Below, one piece after another: positions 33,859 to 42,852 of a DNA stretch of 64,000 nt. The translations under genes were made by a program, and so were the position numbers. Position 1 is the first letter of the stretch. Every line of letters begins with the position of its first letter. Below the pieces are notes generated by a model, which worked only from the letters and a program-made list of their open reading frames with translations, ran no database searches and was not told where the DNA came from. The DNA comes from Myxococcales bacterium (GTDB lineage Bacteria > Myxococcota_A > Polyangia > Polyangiales > Polyangiaceae): positions 1-64,000 of the forward strand of contig JANXLV010000045.1 in the NCBI GenBank assembly GCA_025355005.1. Direction: 5' to 3'.

Positions 33859-34974
33859 CTACTTCTTCTGGGAGGTGACCGGTGGCGTCTCGACGTGCTC
33901 GGGGTTCTTCGCCTCGTCTTGCTTGATCGAGTAGCGAACAATGGCCCGGAGCACCTGGTTGCGCTCCACGTTGCCGATGACGGCCTTCAGATCCTCGTAG
34001 ACGCTGGGGTCGACGAGCAGCGCACCCACGGTGCCCTTGCCTGCCTTCACGTTGGCGATGATGGTGCGGAGGTCGTCCGACATCGCGCTCACGTTGGCCA
34101 TGACGTGCTGCGTGTTCTCGTCCCCGTAGATGGTGACGTGCGCGAGCCCGTTGCCCGTGCGCACGGCGGTGAGGCTGTCGTGGACCTCCGCGAGCGTGCC
34201 AGAGACGTCCTGCGCGGTCTTGTCGTCGTAGAGCACCGTGTGAGCAAGGCCTGGTCCGTCCTTCACGCGCCCGGTGACGGCGGCCACGTTCGCCGCCGTG
34301 GCGTTCAGGTTGGCAGTGGTCGCCTCCAGGTTGCCAAGGATGCGATCGATGCGCTTCGCCTGCTCGGGGTCGAAGATGATCTTGTGCGCGGCGCCGTCCT
34401 TGTTGTTCGCGACGCCGTCCAGGATCACATGCAGGCTCTCGACTGTGGCCTTCACGTCCTCGTTCAGCTTGGGATCGCCGAGCGTGCGTGTGGCGCGCTC
34501 CAGGTTCGTGACGGTCGCCTCGGTCTTGTTCGCGATGGACTCGAACTTGGAAAGATACTTGGAAAAATCAATCGGCTCGTCCGACTTGAGGTGGCCACCG
34601 TCCGGCACGGTTGGCTGGTCGGCGGCGCCCACGGAGACCTCGACCATCTTGTCGCCGAGGAGGCCCTTGGCAACGACCTTCACGACGGAGTCGGCGCGAA
34701 TGCGTCGTGCCTCGCTGCGCGCGACGGAGATGCGCACGTGGATCTTCGGGTCGTTCGCGTCCGAGCCGTGCGAAACGGAGTCCACGCTGCCGATGTCCAG
34801 ACCGCCCATGCGCACGGGTGAGCCCGCCTTGAGGCCGACGACATCCGAGAACTCCGTGTTGTAGTAGTACTTCGGGTCCCAGACGCGCCGGGTGTCACCG
34901 ATGGTGAAGATGATCAGGGCCGAGATGAGCAGCCCGACCAACACGAACGCACCGACTCTGAGGTTCTTGCCCAT
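33859..34974 (-). CDS. MlaD-type MCE-domain lipid-transport protein
   Basis: 371 aa. N-terminal anchor (VGAFVLVGLLISALIIFTIG), then one MCE domain at about 38-115 (NTEFSDVVGLKAGSPVRMGG, GLLGDKMVEVSVG), followed by a long helical, Thr/Val-rich tail (ANVAAVTGRVKDGPGLAHTV) and a dimer/needle-like C-terminus. MCE proteins form hexameric rings that carry phospholipids between membranes. It is 31 nt downstream of the MlaF-type ATPase gene. No MlaE permease gene is adjacent. Confidence 0.9.
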   Translation of the reverse strand: MGKNLRVGAFVLVGLLISALIIFTIGDTRRVWDPKYYYNTEFSDVVGLKAGSPVRMGGLDIGSVDSVSHGSDANDPKIHVRISVARSEARRIRADSVVKVVAKGLLGDKMVEVSVGAADQPTVPDGGHLKSDEPIDFSKYLSKFESIANKTEATVTNLERATRTLGDPKLNEDVKATVESLHVILDGVANNKDGAAHKIIFDPEQAKRIDRILGNLEATTANLNATAANVAAVTGRVKDGPGLAHTVLYDDKTAQDVSGTLAEVHDSLTAVRTGNGLAHVTIYGDENTQHVMANVSAMSDDLRTIIANVKAGKGTVGALLVDPSVYEDLKAVIGNVERNQVLRAIVRYSIKQDEAKNPEHVETPPVTSQKK

Positions 34975-35005
34975 GAGAGAAAGAAGCCGCTCGTATCTGC
35001 GCGGC

Positions 35006-35788
35006 CTACGAAGAGGAGAGTAGCACGGCCACGTCTTCCACTTCAGGGGCCTTTCCGTCGATGAAATCGCGCACGTAGGGATCCGGTGTAGTGCGAAACA
35101 GGTCTGGTGGCCCCTCCATGAGGACCTTGTTCTTGCCGAGCATCACGATGCGATCCGAGACCGAGAACGCGGTGCCCATGTCGTGCGTGACCACGATGCT
35201 CGTGAGGCCCAGGCGCCGCTTGATGCTCAAGATGAGCTGATTGATGCGCGCGGTGTTGATGGGATCGAGGCCGGTCGTGGGCTCGTCGTAGAGGATGACC
35301 TCGGGCTCGAGTGCCAGCGTGCGCGCCAGGCCGACGCGCTTCTTCATTCCGCCAGACAGATCCGAAGGGCGCATCGCCTGGATGCCCGGCAAGCCGACGC
35401 TCGAGAGGGCGCTCTCCACGCGGCTGCCGATCTCTTCCTCCGACATCGTCTTGTGAAACTGCTCGCGCAAGCCGTAGGCGACGTTCTCACCGACCGTCAT
35501 CGAGTCGAACAGCGCGGCGCCTTGGAACAAATATGCGATGCGCCGGCGCACCGCGAACAGCGCGTCTGCATCCAGGCGCGTGACCTCCTGTCCGTCGAAC
35601 AAGATCTGCCCGCCGTCCGCGGGGATGAGCCCAATCAGCATCTTGAGCAGCACGCTCTTGCCGCTTCCGGATGCGCCCAGGATGGTCGTGGTGGTGCCGT
35701 GCTCGAACGCGAGCGTCAGGCCGTCGAAGATGATCTTCGGCCCGAAGCGCTTCTTGGCATCGACGAACGAGATGAGGGGGGCCGCCAT
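35006..35788 (-). CDS. MlaF-type ABC transporter ATP-binding protein
   Basis: 260 aa. Walker A GASGSGKS (38-45), Q-loop near YLFQGAALFDSMTVGENV, signature LSGGMKKRVGLAR, Walker B VILYDEPTTGLDP and switch VTHDM. The GAALFDSMTV and GGMKKR forms are typical of the MlaF/Ttg2A lipid-ABC group. It would energise lipid transport with MlaD and a permease. It begins 10 nt after the kinase gene, and so is probably co-transcribed with it. Confidence 0.93.
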   Translation of the reverse strand: MAAPLISFVDAKKRFGPKIIFDGLTLAFEHGTTTTILGASGSGKSVLLKMLIGLIPADGGQILFDGQEVTRLDADALFAVRRRIAYLFQGAALFDSMTVGENVAYGLREQFHKTMSEEEIGSRVESALSSVGLPGIQAMRPSDLSGGMKKRVGLARTLALEPEVILYDEPTTGLDPINTARINQLILSIKRRLGLTSIVVTHDMGTAFSVSDRIVMLGKNKVLMEGPPDLFRTTPDPYVRDFIDGKAPEVEDVAVLLSSS

Positions 35789-35798
35789 GTTTGCCAGG

Positions 35799-37280
35799 TC
35801 AGTGGAGGAACTGCGGCTGCGTCGGTCGCGGAGACGGGGGCGCGCTCTCTGCGGAAGGTGCGGGTTGCGCGTCCGTTGTGTCCGCGGCGCGGCGCCATAC
35901 CAGGACGGCGATCACGACGCCGACAACGCCGACGAGCGCGGCAATCCCGGCGGCGAGGAGAATGATGTTCGTGTTCGACTGGAGGGCGCTTGGGCCCTGG
36001 CTGCCATCCGCGTGAGCGCCTGGAGCGCCTGGAGTACGGAAGGTGATCGGCGGCCCGGCAGATGGCGGACCATAGCCGTAAGAACTGGACGTTGGCGGCA
36101 ACCCGAACTGCCCAGCGGACGACGGAGACGGCTCGTCCCAGCCGTACGGCGGCGGGCGATCCCGCGGAACAGACCGCGTGGAGGACGACTCCTCGACGGG
36201 AACGAAGATCTCCGTGGGCGGCTCGGACGGTGGCAACGCCTCGATGAGCCCGTCCTCGGAGCACGCAAGGCGGATGTTGTCGCGGCGCTCGTGGATCTCC
36301 CGACCACAACGGACCTCGAGCACGGCTGCGACGTCGCTCGGCCCCACCGGCGGACCGCTCCGCGCGATGAAGCCCTCCAGCGCATCACGCATGGCGAGCG
36401 CGGTCTGGAAGCGATCGCCCGGCGACAGCTGCATCGCGTGAACGATGATCTGATCGAGCTCGGGCGGCACGTTGGGCATGAACGCGCTGGCCGGCTCGAT
36501 CTGCCCCAGGATGATCTGGCTCATCACCTCGGGATCGCTCTCGCCCAGGAAGGCCTTGCGACCGGCGATGGACTCGTAGAGACACACGCCGAGCGCGAAG
36601 ATGTCAGCGCGGCGATCGAGCGGATCGCCGCACAGCTGCTCCGGCGACATGTACGAGACCTTGCCCTTGATCTGGCCGGCGAGCGTTGCGTGCGAGTTGC
36701 CGAGCGCCTTCGCCACGCCGAAGTCACTGAGCTTCACGCGCCCATCCGCGGTGATGAGGATGTTGTGCGGCGTTGCGTCGCGGTGAACGAGCTTGAGCGG
36801 CCGGCCCTGCTCGTCCACGAGCTCGTGTGCCGCATGCAGACCCGCGCACGCGTCCGAGACGATGCGCGCAGCCACCCGCGGATCGATCGGGATGCGCACG
36901 ATGCTGCCCGCGTCGTCTCCGTCGACCCGCGAACGGAGCAAGCGCAGGAGCGAGGAGCCATCCACCCACTCCATCGCGAGGTAGTGGATGCCCTTCACCT
37001 CCGAGATCTCGTAGGTCTCGCAGACGTTCGGATGGTGAAGGAGCACGCCGACGCGCGCTTCGTCCTGGAACATGGTCTGGAACCCGGCGTCCTCGGCGAG
37101 GTCCGGGAGGATCATCTTGATCGCAACGAACCGCGACGGCGTGTCGTGCCGCCGGGCAGCCCACACGCGCGCCATTCCGCCCGTCGCGATGGGCACGAGA
37201 AGCTCGTAGGGGCCGAGCGACGACCCAGGCGCGACGTCCAGGATGGTGCCTGAGTAGTTTTCCGCCGCGACGGTGCTCAT
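35799..37280 (-). CDS. Transmembrane Ser/Thr protein kinase
   Basis: 493 aa. Kinase domain 25-290: ATGGMA loop (32-37), VAIK with Lys55, HRDATPHN (166-173), DFG (186-188), KGKVSYMSPEQL. The T at the usual K position of HRDxK occurs in many myxobacterial kinases of this subfamily, where the loop reads HRDxSPxN. A Pro/Ser-rich linker of about 130 residues precedes a membrane helix near 445-467 (IILLAAGIAALVGVVGVVIA) and a short tail. So kinase inside, small tail outside. Next to the MlaF-MlaD genes, it may regulate lipid transport (inference). A TATACT -10-like box lies about 20 nt upstream, without a good -35. Confidence 0.93.
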   Translation of the reverse strand: MSTVAAENYSGTILDVAPGSSLGPYELLVPIATGGMARVWAARRHDTPSRFVAIKMILPDLAEDAGFQTMFQDEARVGVLLHHPNVCETYEISEVKGIHYLAMEWVDGSSLLRLLRSRVDGDDAGSIVRIPIDPRVAARIVSDACAGLHAAHELVDEQGRPLKLVHRDATPHNILITADGRVKLSDFGVAKALGNSHATLAGQIKGKVSYMSPEQLCGDPLDRRADIFALGVCLYESIAGRKAFLGESDPEVMSQIILGQIEPASAFMPNVPPELDQIIVHAMQLSPGDRFQTALAMRDALEGFIARSGPPVGPSDVAAVLEVRCGREIHERRDNIRLACSEDGLIEALPPSEPPTEIFVPVEESSSTRSVPRDRPPPYGWDEPSPSSAGQFGLPPTSSSYGYGPPSAGPPITFRTPGAPGAHADGSQGPSALQSNTNIILLAAGIAALVGVVGVVIAVLVWRRAADTTDAQPAPSAESAPPSPRPTQPQFLH

Positions 37281-37385
37281 CCCATCCTTCAGTATACCTG
37301 AATGGCAGGCGCCGACCTATGGCCGCTTTCAGCTGCGTTTCCGCAAGCTCGGAGCTGGGCTAGAGCCCTGGGCTAGCGTGCCTGC

Positions 37386-37703
37386 CTAGCGTGCCTGGGC
37401 GTCGATCGAGCGCCACACTTCGTCGAGGCCGATCTCGCCGCGGGCGACGTACGTTACCTCGAGCGCAGATGCCTGCACCGCGTGGCCATTCACCGTGATG
37501 CGCGTCGTCTTCGGGTCCACGGTGCCCACGACCTCCCGCTTGGAGGCGCCGGAGATGGTGACCACGGTGGGCCCCACCTGCGTGATGATCCCCTGGACGT
37601 GGCGCTCCGTCGTGAGCTGGGTGCTGCTTTCACTGCCCACAGCCGTGCTGCCCAGCACGAGAACGGCGAGAGAGGCGAGGAATGCGATGACGTGCTGGTT
37701 CAT
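37386..37703 (-). CDS. Small exported protein, unknown function
   Basis: 105 aa from ATG 37703 (MNQHVIAFLASLAVLVLGST); a frame starting at 37739 adds 12 residues. The mature part looks like a small beta barrel, as in an OB- or SH3-like fold (HVQGIITQVGPTVVTISGAS, REVVGTVDPKTTRITVNGHA). It resembles DUF5666-type small exported domains, though I cannot confirm this. Stands between the kinase and secF on the same strand. Confidence 0.62.
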   Translation of the reverse strand: MNQHVIAFLASLAVLVLGSTAVGSESSTQLTTERHVQGIITQVGPTVVTISGASKREVVGTVDPKTTRITVNGHAVQASALEVTYVARGEIGLDEVWRSIDAQAR

Positions 37704-37801
37704 GAGGACCCCGCGGTTTCGGAGGACGTCCGAAAGCAATGACGGCCCTTAGCACGGGCACTGCACACCTGCAACCACGTGGCTGAACGAGCAGTGGCGT
37801 G

Positions 37802-39019
37802 TCAGGCGGAAGGTCGAGCCTGGAGCCGGCGCTTCATGTCCGTGGGCTTCGACATGCGTGCGTCAATCCACTCCGTCAGCGGAGCAGCGACGTAGATGCT
37901 GGAGTAGGTGCCGGCGATGATGCCGACGACCATCGCGAGCGCGAAGTCCTTGATGATGCCCGTTCCCCAGATGAAGAACGCGAGGACGGACAGCATCGTG
38001 GCGCCGGACGTGAGGACCGTACGCGAGAGGGTCTCGCTGACGGAGAGGTTGATCACATCGCGGAAGGTGCGACCGCGGTACTTGCCCAGGTTCTCACGGA
38101 TGCGGTCGTAGACGACGACGGTGTCGTTCATGGAGTAGCCGACGATGGTGAGGACGGCGGCGATGGTGGAGAGCGTGATCTCCTTGTGCAGGGCGATGAA
38201 CACACCGATGACGACCATGGCGTCATGGATGCACGCAAGCACGACGCCCGGCGCAAAGCGCAGGTCGAAGCGGAACGCGAGGTAGAGCATGATGAACACG
38301 ATCGCGATGGCGACCGAGTTACGCGCGCTGTCACGCAGCTGCTTGCCGGCCTTGGGACCGACCCATTCGACGCGGAGCGCGTGCTCGGGGACGGTGTCGG
38401 CGCCGAGCTTCTGGCGCATGCCGTCCATGAGCTGGTCGCCCTTGGACTGCAGCTGCACCTCCACGCGGTGGTCGCGCGGGTTGATGACCTGCGGGTTCGT
38501 GGGGCTCACGCGTAGCTTCATGTTGGGGACGCTCTCGACCTGCTTTTTGATGGTCGCGACGTCCGGATCGGTGTCGTAGCGCGCGGAGATCTTGTCGCCG
38601 CCGGCGCTGAATTTCACCTCGGTGGCGCGCGCGTTCGCGGGGCACGCGTCGCTCGCGGCCTTGGTGGGGTCGTCCGTGAGGCACAACGACTTGCGGAGCG
38701 CGTCCTTGGACGCGTCATCGACGACGCTGACCTCTTGCACGCGGATGAGGAAGCGGTTCGGGTTCTTGTCGTCCTTCACCTCCACGACGTCGGGGTCGGA
38801 GAAGCCCGCGCCCGTGACCGCCTCGCGCACGCCGTTGGACGAGATCGCCTTGGTGAACGCGACCTCGAGCTCCGTGCCGCCGCGGAAGTCCGTGCCGTAG
38901 TTCGGCCCGGGAACCCACACGAGGATGGTGCTGATGACAACGAGCGACGCCGAGAGGATGATCCAGAAGCGGCGCATCCCCATGAAGTCGTAAACTTTGC
39001 CTGGCTTGAAGAGCTCCAT
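37802..39019 (-). CDS. secF: Protein translocase subunit SecF
   Basis: 405 aa. SecF works with SecD in the proton-driven release of translocating proteins on the periplasmic side. First helix FWIILSASLVVISTILVWVP followed by the SecF-type NYGTDFRGGTELEVAF, a periplasmic domain that is longer than usual (about residues 45-225, with insertions of charged residues and two Cys), and the five-helix bundle with AFRFDLRFAPGVVLACIHD, VGYSMNDTVVVYDRIREN and RTVLTSGATMLSVLAFF. Last gene of yajC-secD-secF, 18 nt after secD. Confidence 0.97.
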   Translation of the reverse strand: MELFKPGKVYDFMGMRRFWIILSASLVVISTILVWVPGPNYGTDFRGGTELEVAFTKAISSNGVREAVTGAGFSDPDVVEVKDDKNPNRFLIRVQEVSVVDDASKDALRKSLCLTDDPTKAASDACPANARATEVKFSAGGDKISARYDTDPDVATIKKQVESVPNMKLRVSPTNPQVINPRDHRVEVQLQSKGDQLMDGMRQKLGADTVPEHALRVEWVGPKAGKQLRDSARNSVAIAIVFIMLYLAFRFDLRFAPGVVLACIHDAMVVIGVFIALHKEITLSTIAAVLTIVGYSMNDTVVVYDRIRENLGKYRGRTFRDVINLSVSETLSRTVLTSGATMLSVLAFFIWGTGIIKDFALAMVVGIIAGTYSSIYVAAPLTEWIDARMSKPTDMKRRLQARPSA

Positions 39020-39037
39020 GTGCTTTTTCCTTGGGCC

Positions 39038-41047
39038 CTAGAACTCAGCGCCGACGCTGAGACGCGTGACCTTGGCGCCGCGCGCCCACCAATCGAAGAC
39101 GATGCGCGTGCAGAACACGCCCGTGTAGAGGCTCGCCACGATGCCGATGATGAGCGTGTAGGCGAAGCCCTTGACTGGTCCCGTGCCGTACTGCGAGAGG
39201 ATGAGGCCGGAGACGAAGACCGTGACGTGACCGTCCAGGATGGACGCGAACGCCTTGTCGTAGCCCGCCTCGACCGCGGCGCGGATGCTGCGGCCCGCAC
39301 GGAGCTCTTCACGGATGCGCTCGTTGATGAGCACGTTCGCGTCGACCGCCATACCTACCGTGAGCGCGAGACCCGCGATTCCAGGCAGGGTCATCGTGCC
39401 GCCGAGCGAGGCGAAGATCGCCATCTGCAGGAGGAGGTTGAAGAGCACGGCGCTGTCAGCGACCACACCGGCCTTCCGGTAGTAGACGATCATGAAGATG
39501 AGCACGAGGCCCATGCCGACGACGGCGCCCTTGCCGCCGTTGCTGATCGCGTCCGCACCGAGGGTGGGCCCGATGAGCGACTCGTTCGACGGCGTGATCG
39601 GCGCGGGGAGCGCTCCGGAGCGGAGCACCATCTCAAGCTTCTTCGCGTCCTTCAGCTGCTTCTCGGGATCGCCGCCGCCGAGCGTGATGCTTGCGCGACC
39701 GCCGCCGATCTTGGATTTGATGACGGGCGCCGAGTTGATCGCGTCGTCCAGGATGATCGCGAAGCGACGCTGCACGTTCGCGCCGGTGATCTCCTCGAAG
39801 CGGTCCGCGCCTGCGGGGCTGAACGTCACGGCGACGTAGAAGTTGCCCATGCCGTTCTGCGTGTCCTGGGCGACGGTGGCGTCGGTGATGTAGTCACCGG
39901 TGACCTCTGCGCGAGAGAACAAGTAGAAGGTGCGCCAGCCGACCTCGGTGGTCTTTCCCTCGTCCGCGTCGTAGTCGATGATCTCCTCGAAGCCGACCTG
40001 GTGGTCGTCCGGCACGTTCAGCGACTTCGCCCACTTCTTGAAGCGATCGCGCGCCTGGAGCATCGACTCGTTCTCGCGCTTCACGACGCGCGAGAAGTGC
40101 GTCTGCACGGACTTGCCGACGCCGCCGGGCGCCTGCTCCTGATAGATCGAGATGCCTTCGCCTTCGGGCAGGTCCGTGTCCTTGATGTTGCCGAAGAAGT
40201 CCGACTCGTCGTCGACCATCTTGAACTCGAGGCGTGCGGTCTGACGGATCGTCTCCTTGATCTCGTCGAAGGCCTTCTTGTCCTTGCCCGGAACCTCGAT
40301 GACGATGTCCTCGTCGCGGACGGTGACGGAGGCCTCGCGCAGGGCCAGCGCGTCGACGCGGCGGATGACCGTGTCCTTCGCCTGGGTGACCGCGCGCTCG
40401 CGGATCTGGGTCTCCACGTCCGTGCGGATCTTGAAGACGACCTCGCCCGGCTCCTTGCCCTTCTGCTGCGAGAGCTCGCCCGTGAACTTCTTCGAGAAGC
40501 GCTCGTCGATCTTGGAGACGTCCGCGGGGTCCTTGAAGATCACGCGCAGGATGGAGGTCTCCGCGCCGTACGCGATCTTCACCTTGCCGTCGAGCAGAGC
40601 GATCTCCTCGCGGCGGAGCAGGCCGTCACCCTTGTGGAAGTCGTACGTGATCGCGAGCTCGTGTCGCATCTCGTCGGCGAAGTGGTCGCGCTTGTCGCGG
40701 ATCGCCTCTTCGACTTCGACCGTGTACACGAGGCGAAGGCCGCCCTGCAGGTCGAGCCCCTTCGCGATACCGAAGGTGATTCGATCCTTCACGTACGCGG
40801 GGCACGGGATCTTGCCGCCCGACATGCTGTTCGCGGTCGGCCAGAGCGCCGTGAACGCGAGCAGGAACGCACACACCGCGAAGCCCAGCCTCGCGCGCCA
40901 CGCACCATCCATCACGTTGAGGAGGCCAATGGCGGACCACACGACGATGAGGATGGTGGTGACCAATCCCCAGAACGAATCGTAGTGATAAAAGAGCCCG
41001 CCCGCGCCGGCGCTGAGGGCGATGAGGATGAGGAGATTGCGTTTCAA
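39038..41047 (-). CDS. secD: Protein translocase subunit SecD
   Basis: 669 aa, within the range for SecD. First helix NLLILIALSAGAGGLFYHY, GLDLQGGLRLVYTVEVEEA (the conserved D1-D5 signature), VVRRVDALALREASVTVRDE-like strand region, the P1 head domain around 330-450, and the helix bundle with GMAVDANVLINERIREELRA, the proton-path motif, and RSIRAAVEAGYDKAFASILD. With SecF it forms the proton-coupled translocation motor at the Sec channel. 7 nt separate it from yajC. Confidence 0.97.
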   Translation of the reverse strand: MKRNLLILIALSAGAGGLFYHYDSFWGLVTTILIVVWSAIGLLNVMDGAWRARLGFAVCAFLLAFTALWPTANSMSGGKIPCPAYVKDRITFGIAKGLDLQGGLRLVYTVEVEEAIRDKRDHFADEMRHELAITYDFHKGDGLLRREEIALLDGKVKIAYGAETSILRVIFKDPADVSKIDERFSKKFTGELSQQKGKEPGEVVFKIRTDVETQIRERAVTQAKDTVIRRVDALALREASVTVRDEDIVIEVPGKDKKAFDEIKETIRQTARLEFKMVDDESDFFGNIKDTDLPEGEGISIYQEQAPGGVGKSVQTHFSRVVKRENESMLQARDRFKKWAKSLNVPDDHQVGFEEIIDYDADEGKTTEVGWRTFYLFSRAEVTGDYITDATVAQDTQNGMGNFYVAVTFSPAGADRFEEITGANVQRRFAIILDDAINSAPVIKSKIGGGRASITLGGGDPEKQLKDAKKLEMVLRSGALPAPITPSNESLIGPTLGADAISNGGKGAVVGMGLVLIFMIVYYRKAGVVADSAVLFNLLLQMAIFASLGGTMTLPGIAGLALTVGMAVDANVLINERIREELRAGRSIRAAVEAGYDKAFASILDGHVTVFVSGLILSQYGTGPVKGFAYTLIIGIVASLYTGVFCTRIVFDWWARGAKVTRLSVGAEF

Positions 41048-41054
41048 AAAAGGC

Positions 41055-41471
41055 CTACTTCTTGTCGGCGGTAGCCGCTTTGGCTTCCTTGAGATCCTTC
41101 AGATCCTTGTCGTCGGCTTTGGCGGGCTCGGCGGCGGCGAGCGGGCCGAGGCTGCTCGCGAGGACCTGTACGTTCACGCCTGGCGCGATCTTCACCTTGG
41201 CGATCTTCTCGTCCATCTCGAGGAGCTCACCGATGAGGCCGGCCTGGGTCACGACCTTGTCGCCCTTCTTCAGGCCCTTGCGCGACTCCGACTCCTTCTT
41301 CTGACGACGGAACATCAGGAACAGGAAGGGGACCATGATGAGCAGAGGCAGGAACATCGTGAGCGCGCCGCCCGGGGGCGCCGCCGCCTGAGCACCACCA
41401 CCAGCCGCGCCGCCAGCGGGGTCAACAGCTACGCCCGGGGTTCCGGCCTTGGGTCCAGCGTTTTGAAACAT
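41055..41471 (-). CDS. yajC: Preprotein translocase subunit YajC
   Basis: 138 aa, longer than the usual 85-110 because of a Gly/Ala/Pro-rich N-terminus (about 35 residues) and a Lys/Asp/Ala tail. The core is typical: a single membrane helix FLPLLIMVPFLFLMFRRQKK, then LKKGDKVVTQAGLIGELLEMD and VKIAPGVNVQVLASSL. YajC associates with SecDF; its contribution is mild. First gene of the yajC-secD-secF operon, and a GGCGGA-type ribosome binding site precedes it. Confidence 0.96.
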   Translation of the reverse strand: MFQNAGPKAGTPGVAVDPAGGAAGGGAQAAAPPGGALTMFLPLLIMVPFLFLMFRRQKKESESRKGLKKGDKVVTQAGLIGELLEMDEKIAKVKIAPGVNVQVLASSLGPLAAAEPAKADDKDLKDLKEAKAATADKK

Positions 41472-41568
41472 GAGAAATTCCGCCTTTTTTGCCTGCGCAC
41501 CGCCGACCTCACGGGCAGCCCGCGAAACCGATGGACAGGGGAACTGGGGGATAGTCGAGAGCGGGGGG

Positions 41569-42852
41569 TCAAGTCAATGCGGGGTCGTGTTTTCCGCCGT
41601 GACAGGGCGGTGAGCCAGAAGCCCGCCGGCAGCACGATTTGTTCCCCCGACCTGAACTTCGACCTGAACTTCGACCTCGACCTCGACCTCGACCTCGACT
41701 CGACCTCAGCCTCGGTACGGGCCCTGTTGCGGCGCCGCTTTTCCCGAGGCGGCTGCCGCCATCGTCGCGACGTCCGTCAGCACGGCTCGCAGCTCTGCTT
41801 CGTTGAGGCACGTTCGTGGCAGCGCGAGGCTCAGGAAACGACCGAGCACCGCGAAGCGCGCCGTACTTCTGGACCAGCGCGAGGGCGTGGGCGCGTGTCT
41901 CTGGCCGTGCGAAGAACGCGCGCACGAGCGGCGCGGGGCTTCCTTTCAGGCGGAGGGCGCGGTCGAACGCGGCGTCCCCCACCTCGATATCGGAGAAGCC
42001 GATGACGTTGGCGAAGCGCGTGAACCCCGACTCCGGCGCGACGTCCACGCTCATGCCGGTGTCCGTGGGCAGGCTCAACAAGATCTGATTCCACATCGAC
42101 GTCGGATTGCTGCGCGTGAAAACGCGCGACTCGAAACCCTGGAAATTTCCGCGTAAAGTGCGACGCGGCACGTCGAAGGCGAATCGCTCGCGCTCGGCGA
42201 AATGCGCCCACGCGTCACGAACGAGGGCCTCGTCGCGGGTCTCGCCGATCAAGAGGCGCCGCTCCCCTGCCGCGCGCGCGAGCGCGGCCGCACGGGTGAG
42301 CATTTCCTGGAGGACGCTCGGATTCGCCTCGAAGCGTGACACCGTCGTCGCGGCGAACGAATCGTACGCGTCCGGATTCATTCCGCGCTCGACGGCAGAG
42401 AGCGCGTGGTCGGCGAGCGGCGGGTCGCGACCGGGCCACACCATCGCGCAGCCGCGCTCGGGCTGAAACGTTTGCACGTAGAGCTTGTCGTCGAAGAGGG
42501 GCACGCCGATCTTCGGGACGGCGCAGAGCCAGGTCGTGCGCGACAGGTGCATTCCCAGGAAGAGCGGGGGATCGATCTGCACCATCGCGTAGGTGTAGTG
42601 CGTGTCGCTGCTCGAGCCGCCGTCGCGAAAATAGTACGTGACCATGGCGGGCATCCCGTCCACCGCACCGACCATCCAGTTGTGCTCCGAGAGCTGGGTG
42701 TGCGGCCGCAGCGAGGCGACCATCGTGTCCCAGACGGGCGGAACCGTGTTGCCGTTGGTGTCGTCGCGCAGCTCGAAGCCAAGAGCGCGCGAGGCGGTCC
42801 ACCACGCCTGCGCTTGCTTGCTCAGCTTGCCCTGCCGTCCGAAGCGCTCCAT
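41569..42852 (-). CDS. Unknown protein, last gene of a five-gene operon, with a probable frame break
   Basis: As the sequence literally reads: 427 aa from ATG 42852, whose A is shared with the stop of the SUMF1 gene (TGATG). The first 340 residues look globular (LSEHNWMVGAVDGMPAMVTY, GFTRFANVIGFSDIEVGDAA, LVRAFFARPETRAHALALVQ) and match no family I know. After KYGA near 41865 the frame turns into Arg/Gly/Ser low complexity that translates the GACCTC microsatellite. Skipping one base in the GCGCGC tract gives a normal helical end (RFAVLGRFLSLALPR, LRAVLTDVATMAAAASG) stopping at 41706, just at the repeat. So either a frameshift mutation, a base-call error or programmed frameshifting. Confidence 0.65.
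   Translation of the reverse strand: MERFGRQGKLSKQAQAWWTASRALGFELRDDTNGNTVPPVWDTMVASLRPHTQLSEHNWMVGAVDGMPAMVTYYFRDGGSSSDTHYTYAMVQIDPPLFLGMHLSRTTWLCAVPKIGVPLFDDKLYVQTFQPERGCAMVWPGRDPPLADHALSAVERGMNPDAYDSFAATTVSRFEANPSVLQEMLTRAAALARAAGERRLLIGETRDEALVRDAWAHFAERERFAFDVPRRTLRGNFQGFESRVFTRSNPTSMWNQILLSLPTDTGMSVDVAPESGFTRFANVIGFSDIEVGDAAFDRALRLKGSPAPLVRAFFARPETRAHALALVQKYGALRGARSFPEPRAATNVPQRSRAASRADGRRDDGGSRLGKSGAATGPVPRLRSSRGRGRGRGRSSGRSSGRGNKSCCRRASGSPPCHGGKHDPALT
41649..41707 (-). repeat. Hexanucleotide microsatellite (GACCTC) with GACCTGAACTTC units
   Basis: Two copies of the 12-mer GACCTGAACTTC (41649-41672) are followed by four perfect GACCTC units (41673-41696) and a degenerate copy overlapping a TCA (TGA on the minus strand) at 41706-41708. 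Same unit as the 4621-4698 tract but in the opposite orientation relative to the adjoining gene. Lies at the 3' end of the five-gene operon, in the 234-bp gap before yajC. Confidence 0.88.

Noticed and set aside
38735-41074. 779-aa plus-strand frame opposite secF-secD
   Set aside because: Antisense to two well-recognised core genes; composition (VDDHLEVE, RVLDVAEE) is that of a shadow frame.
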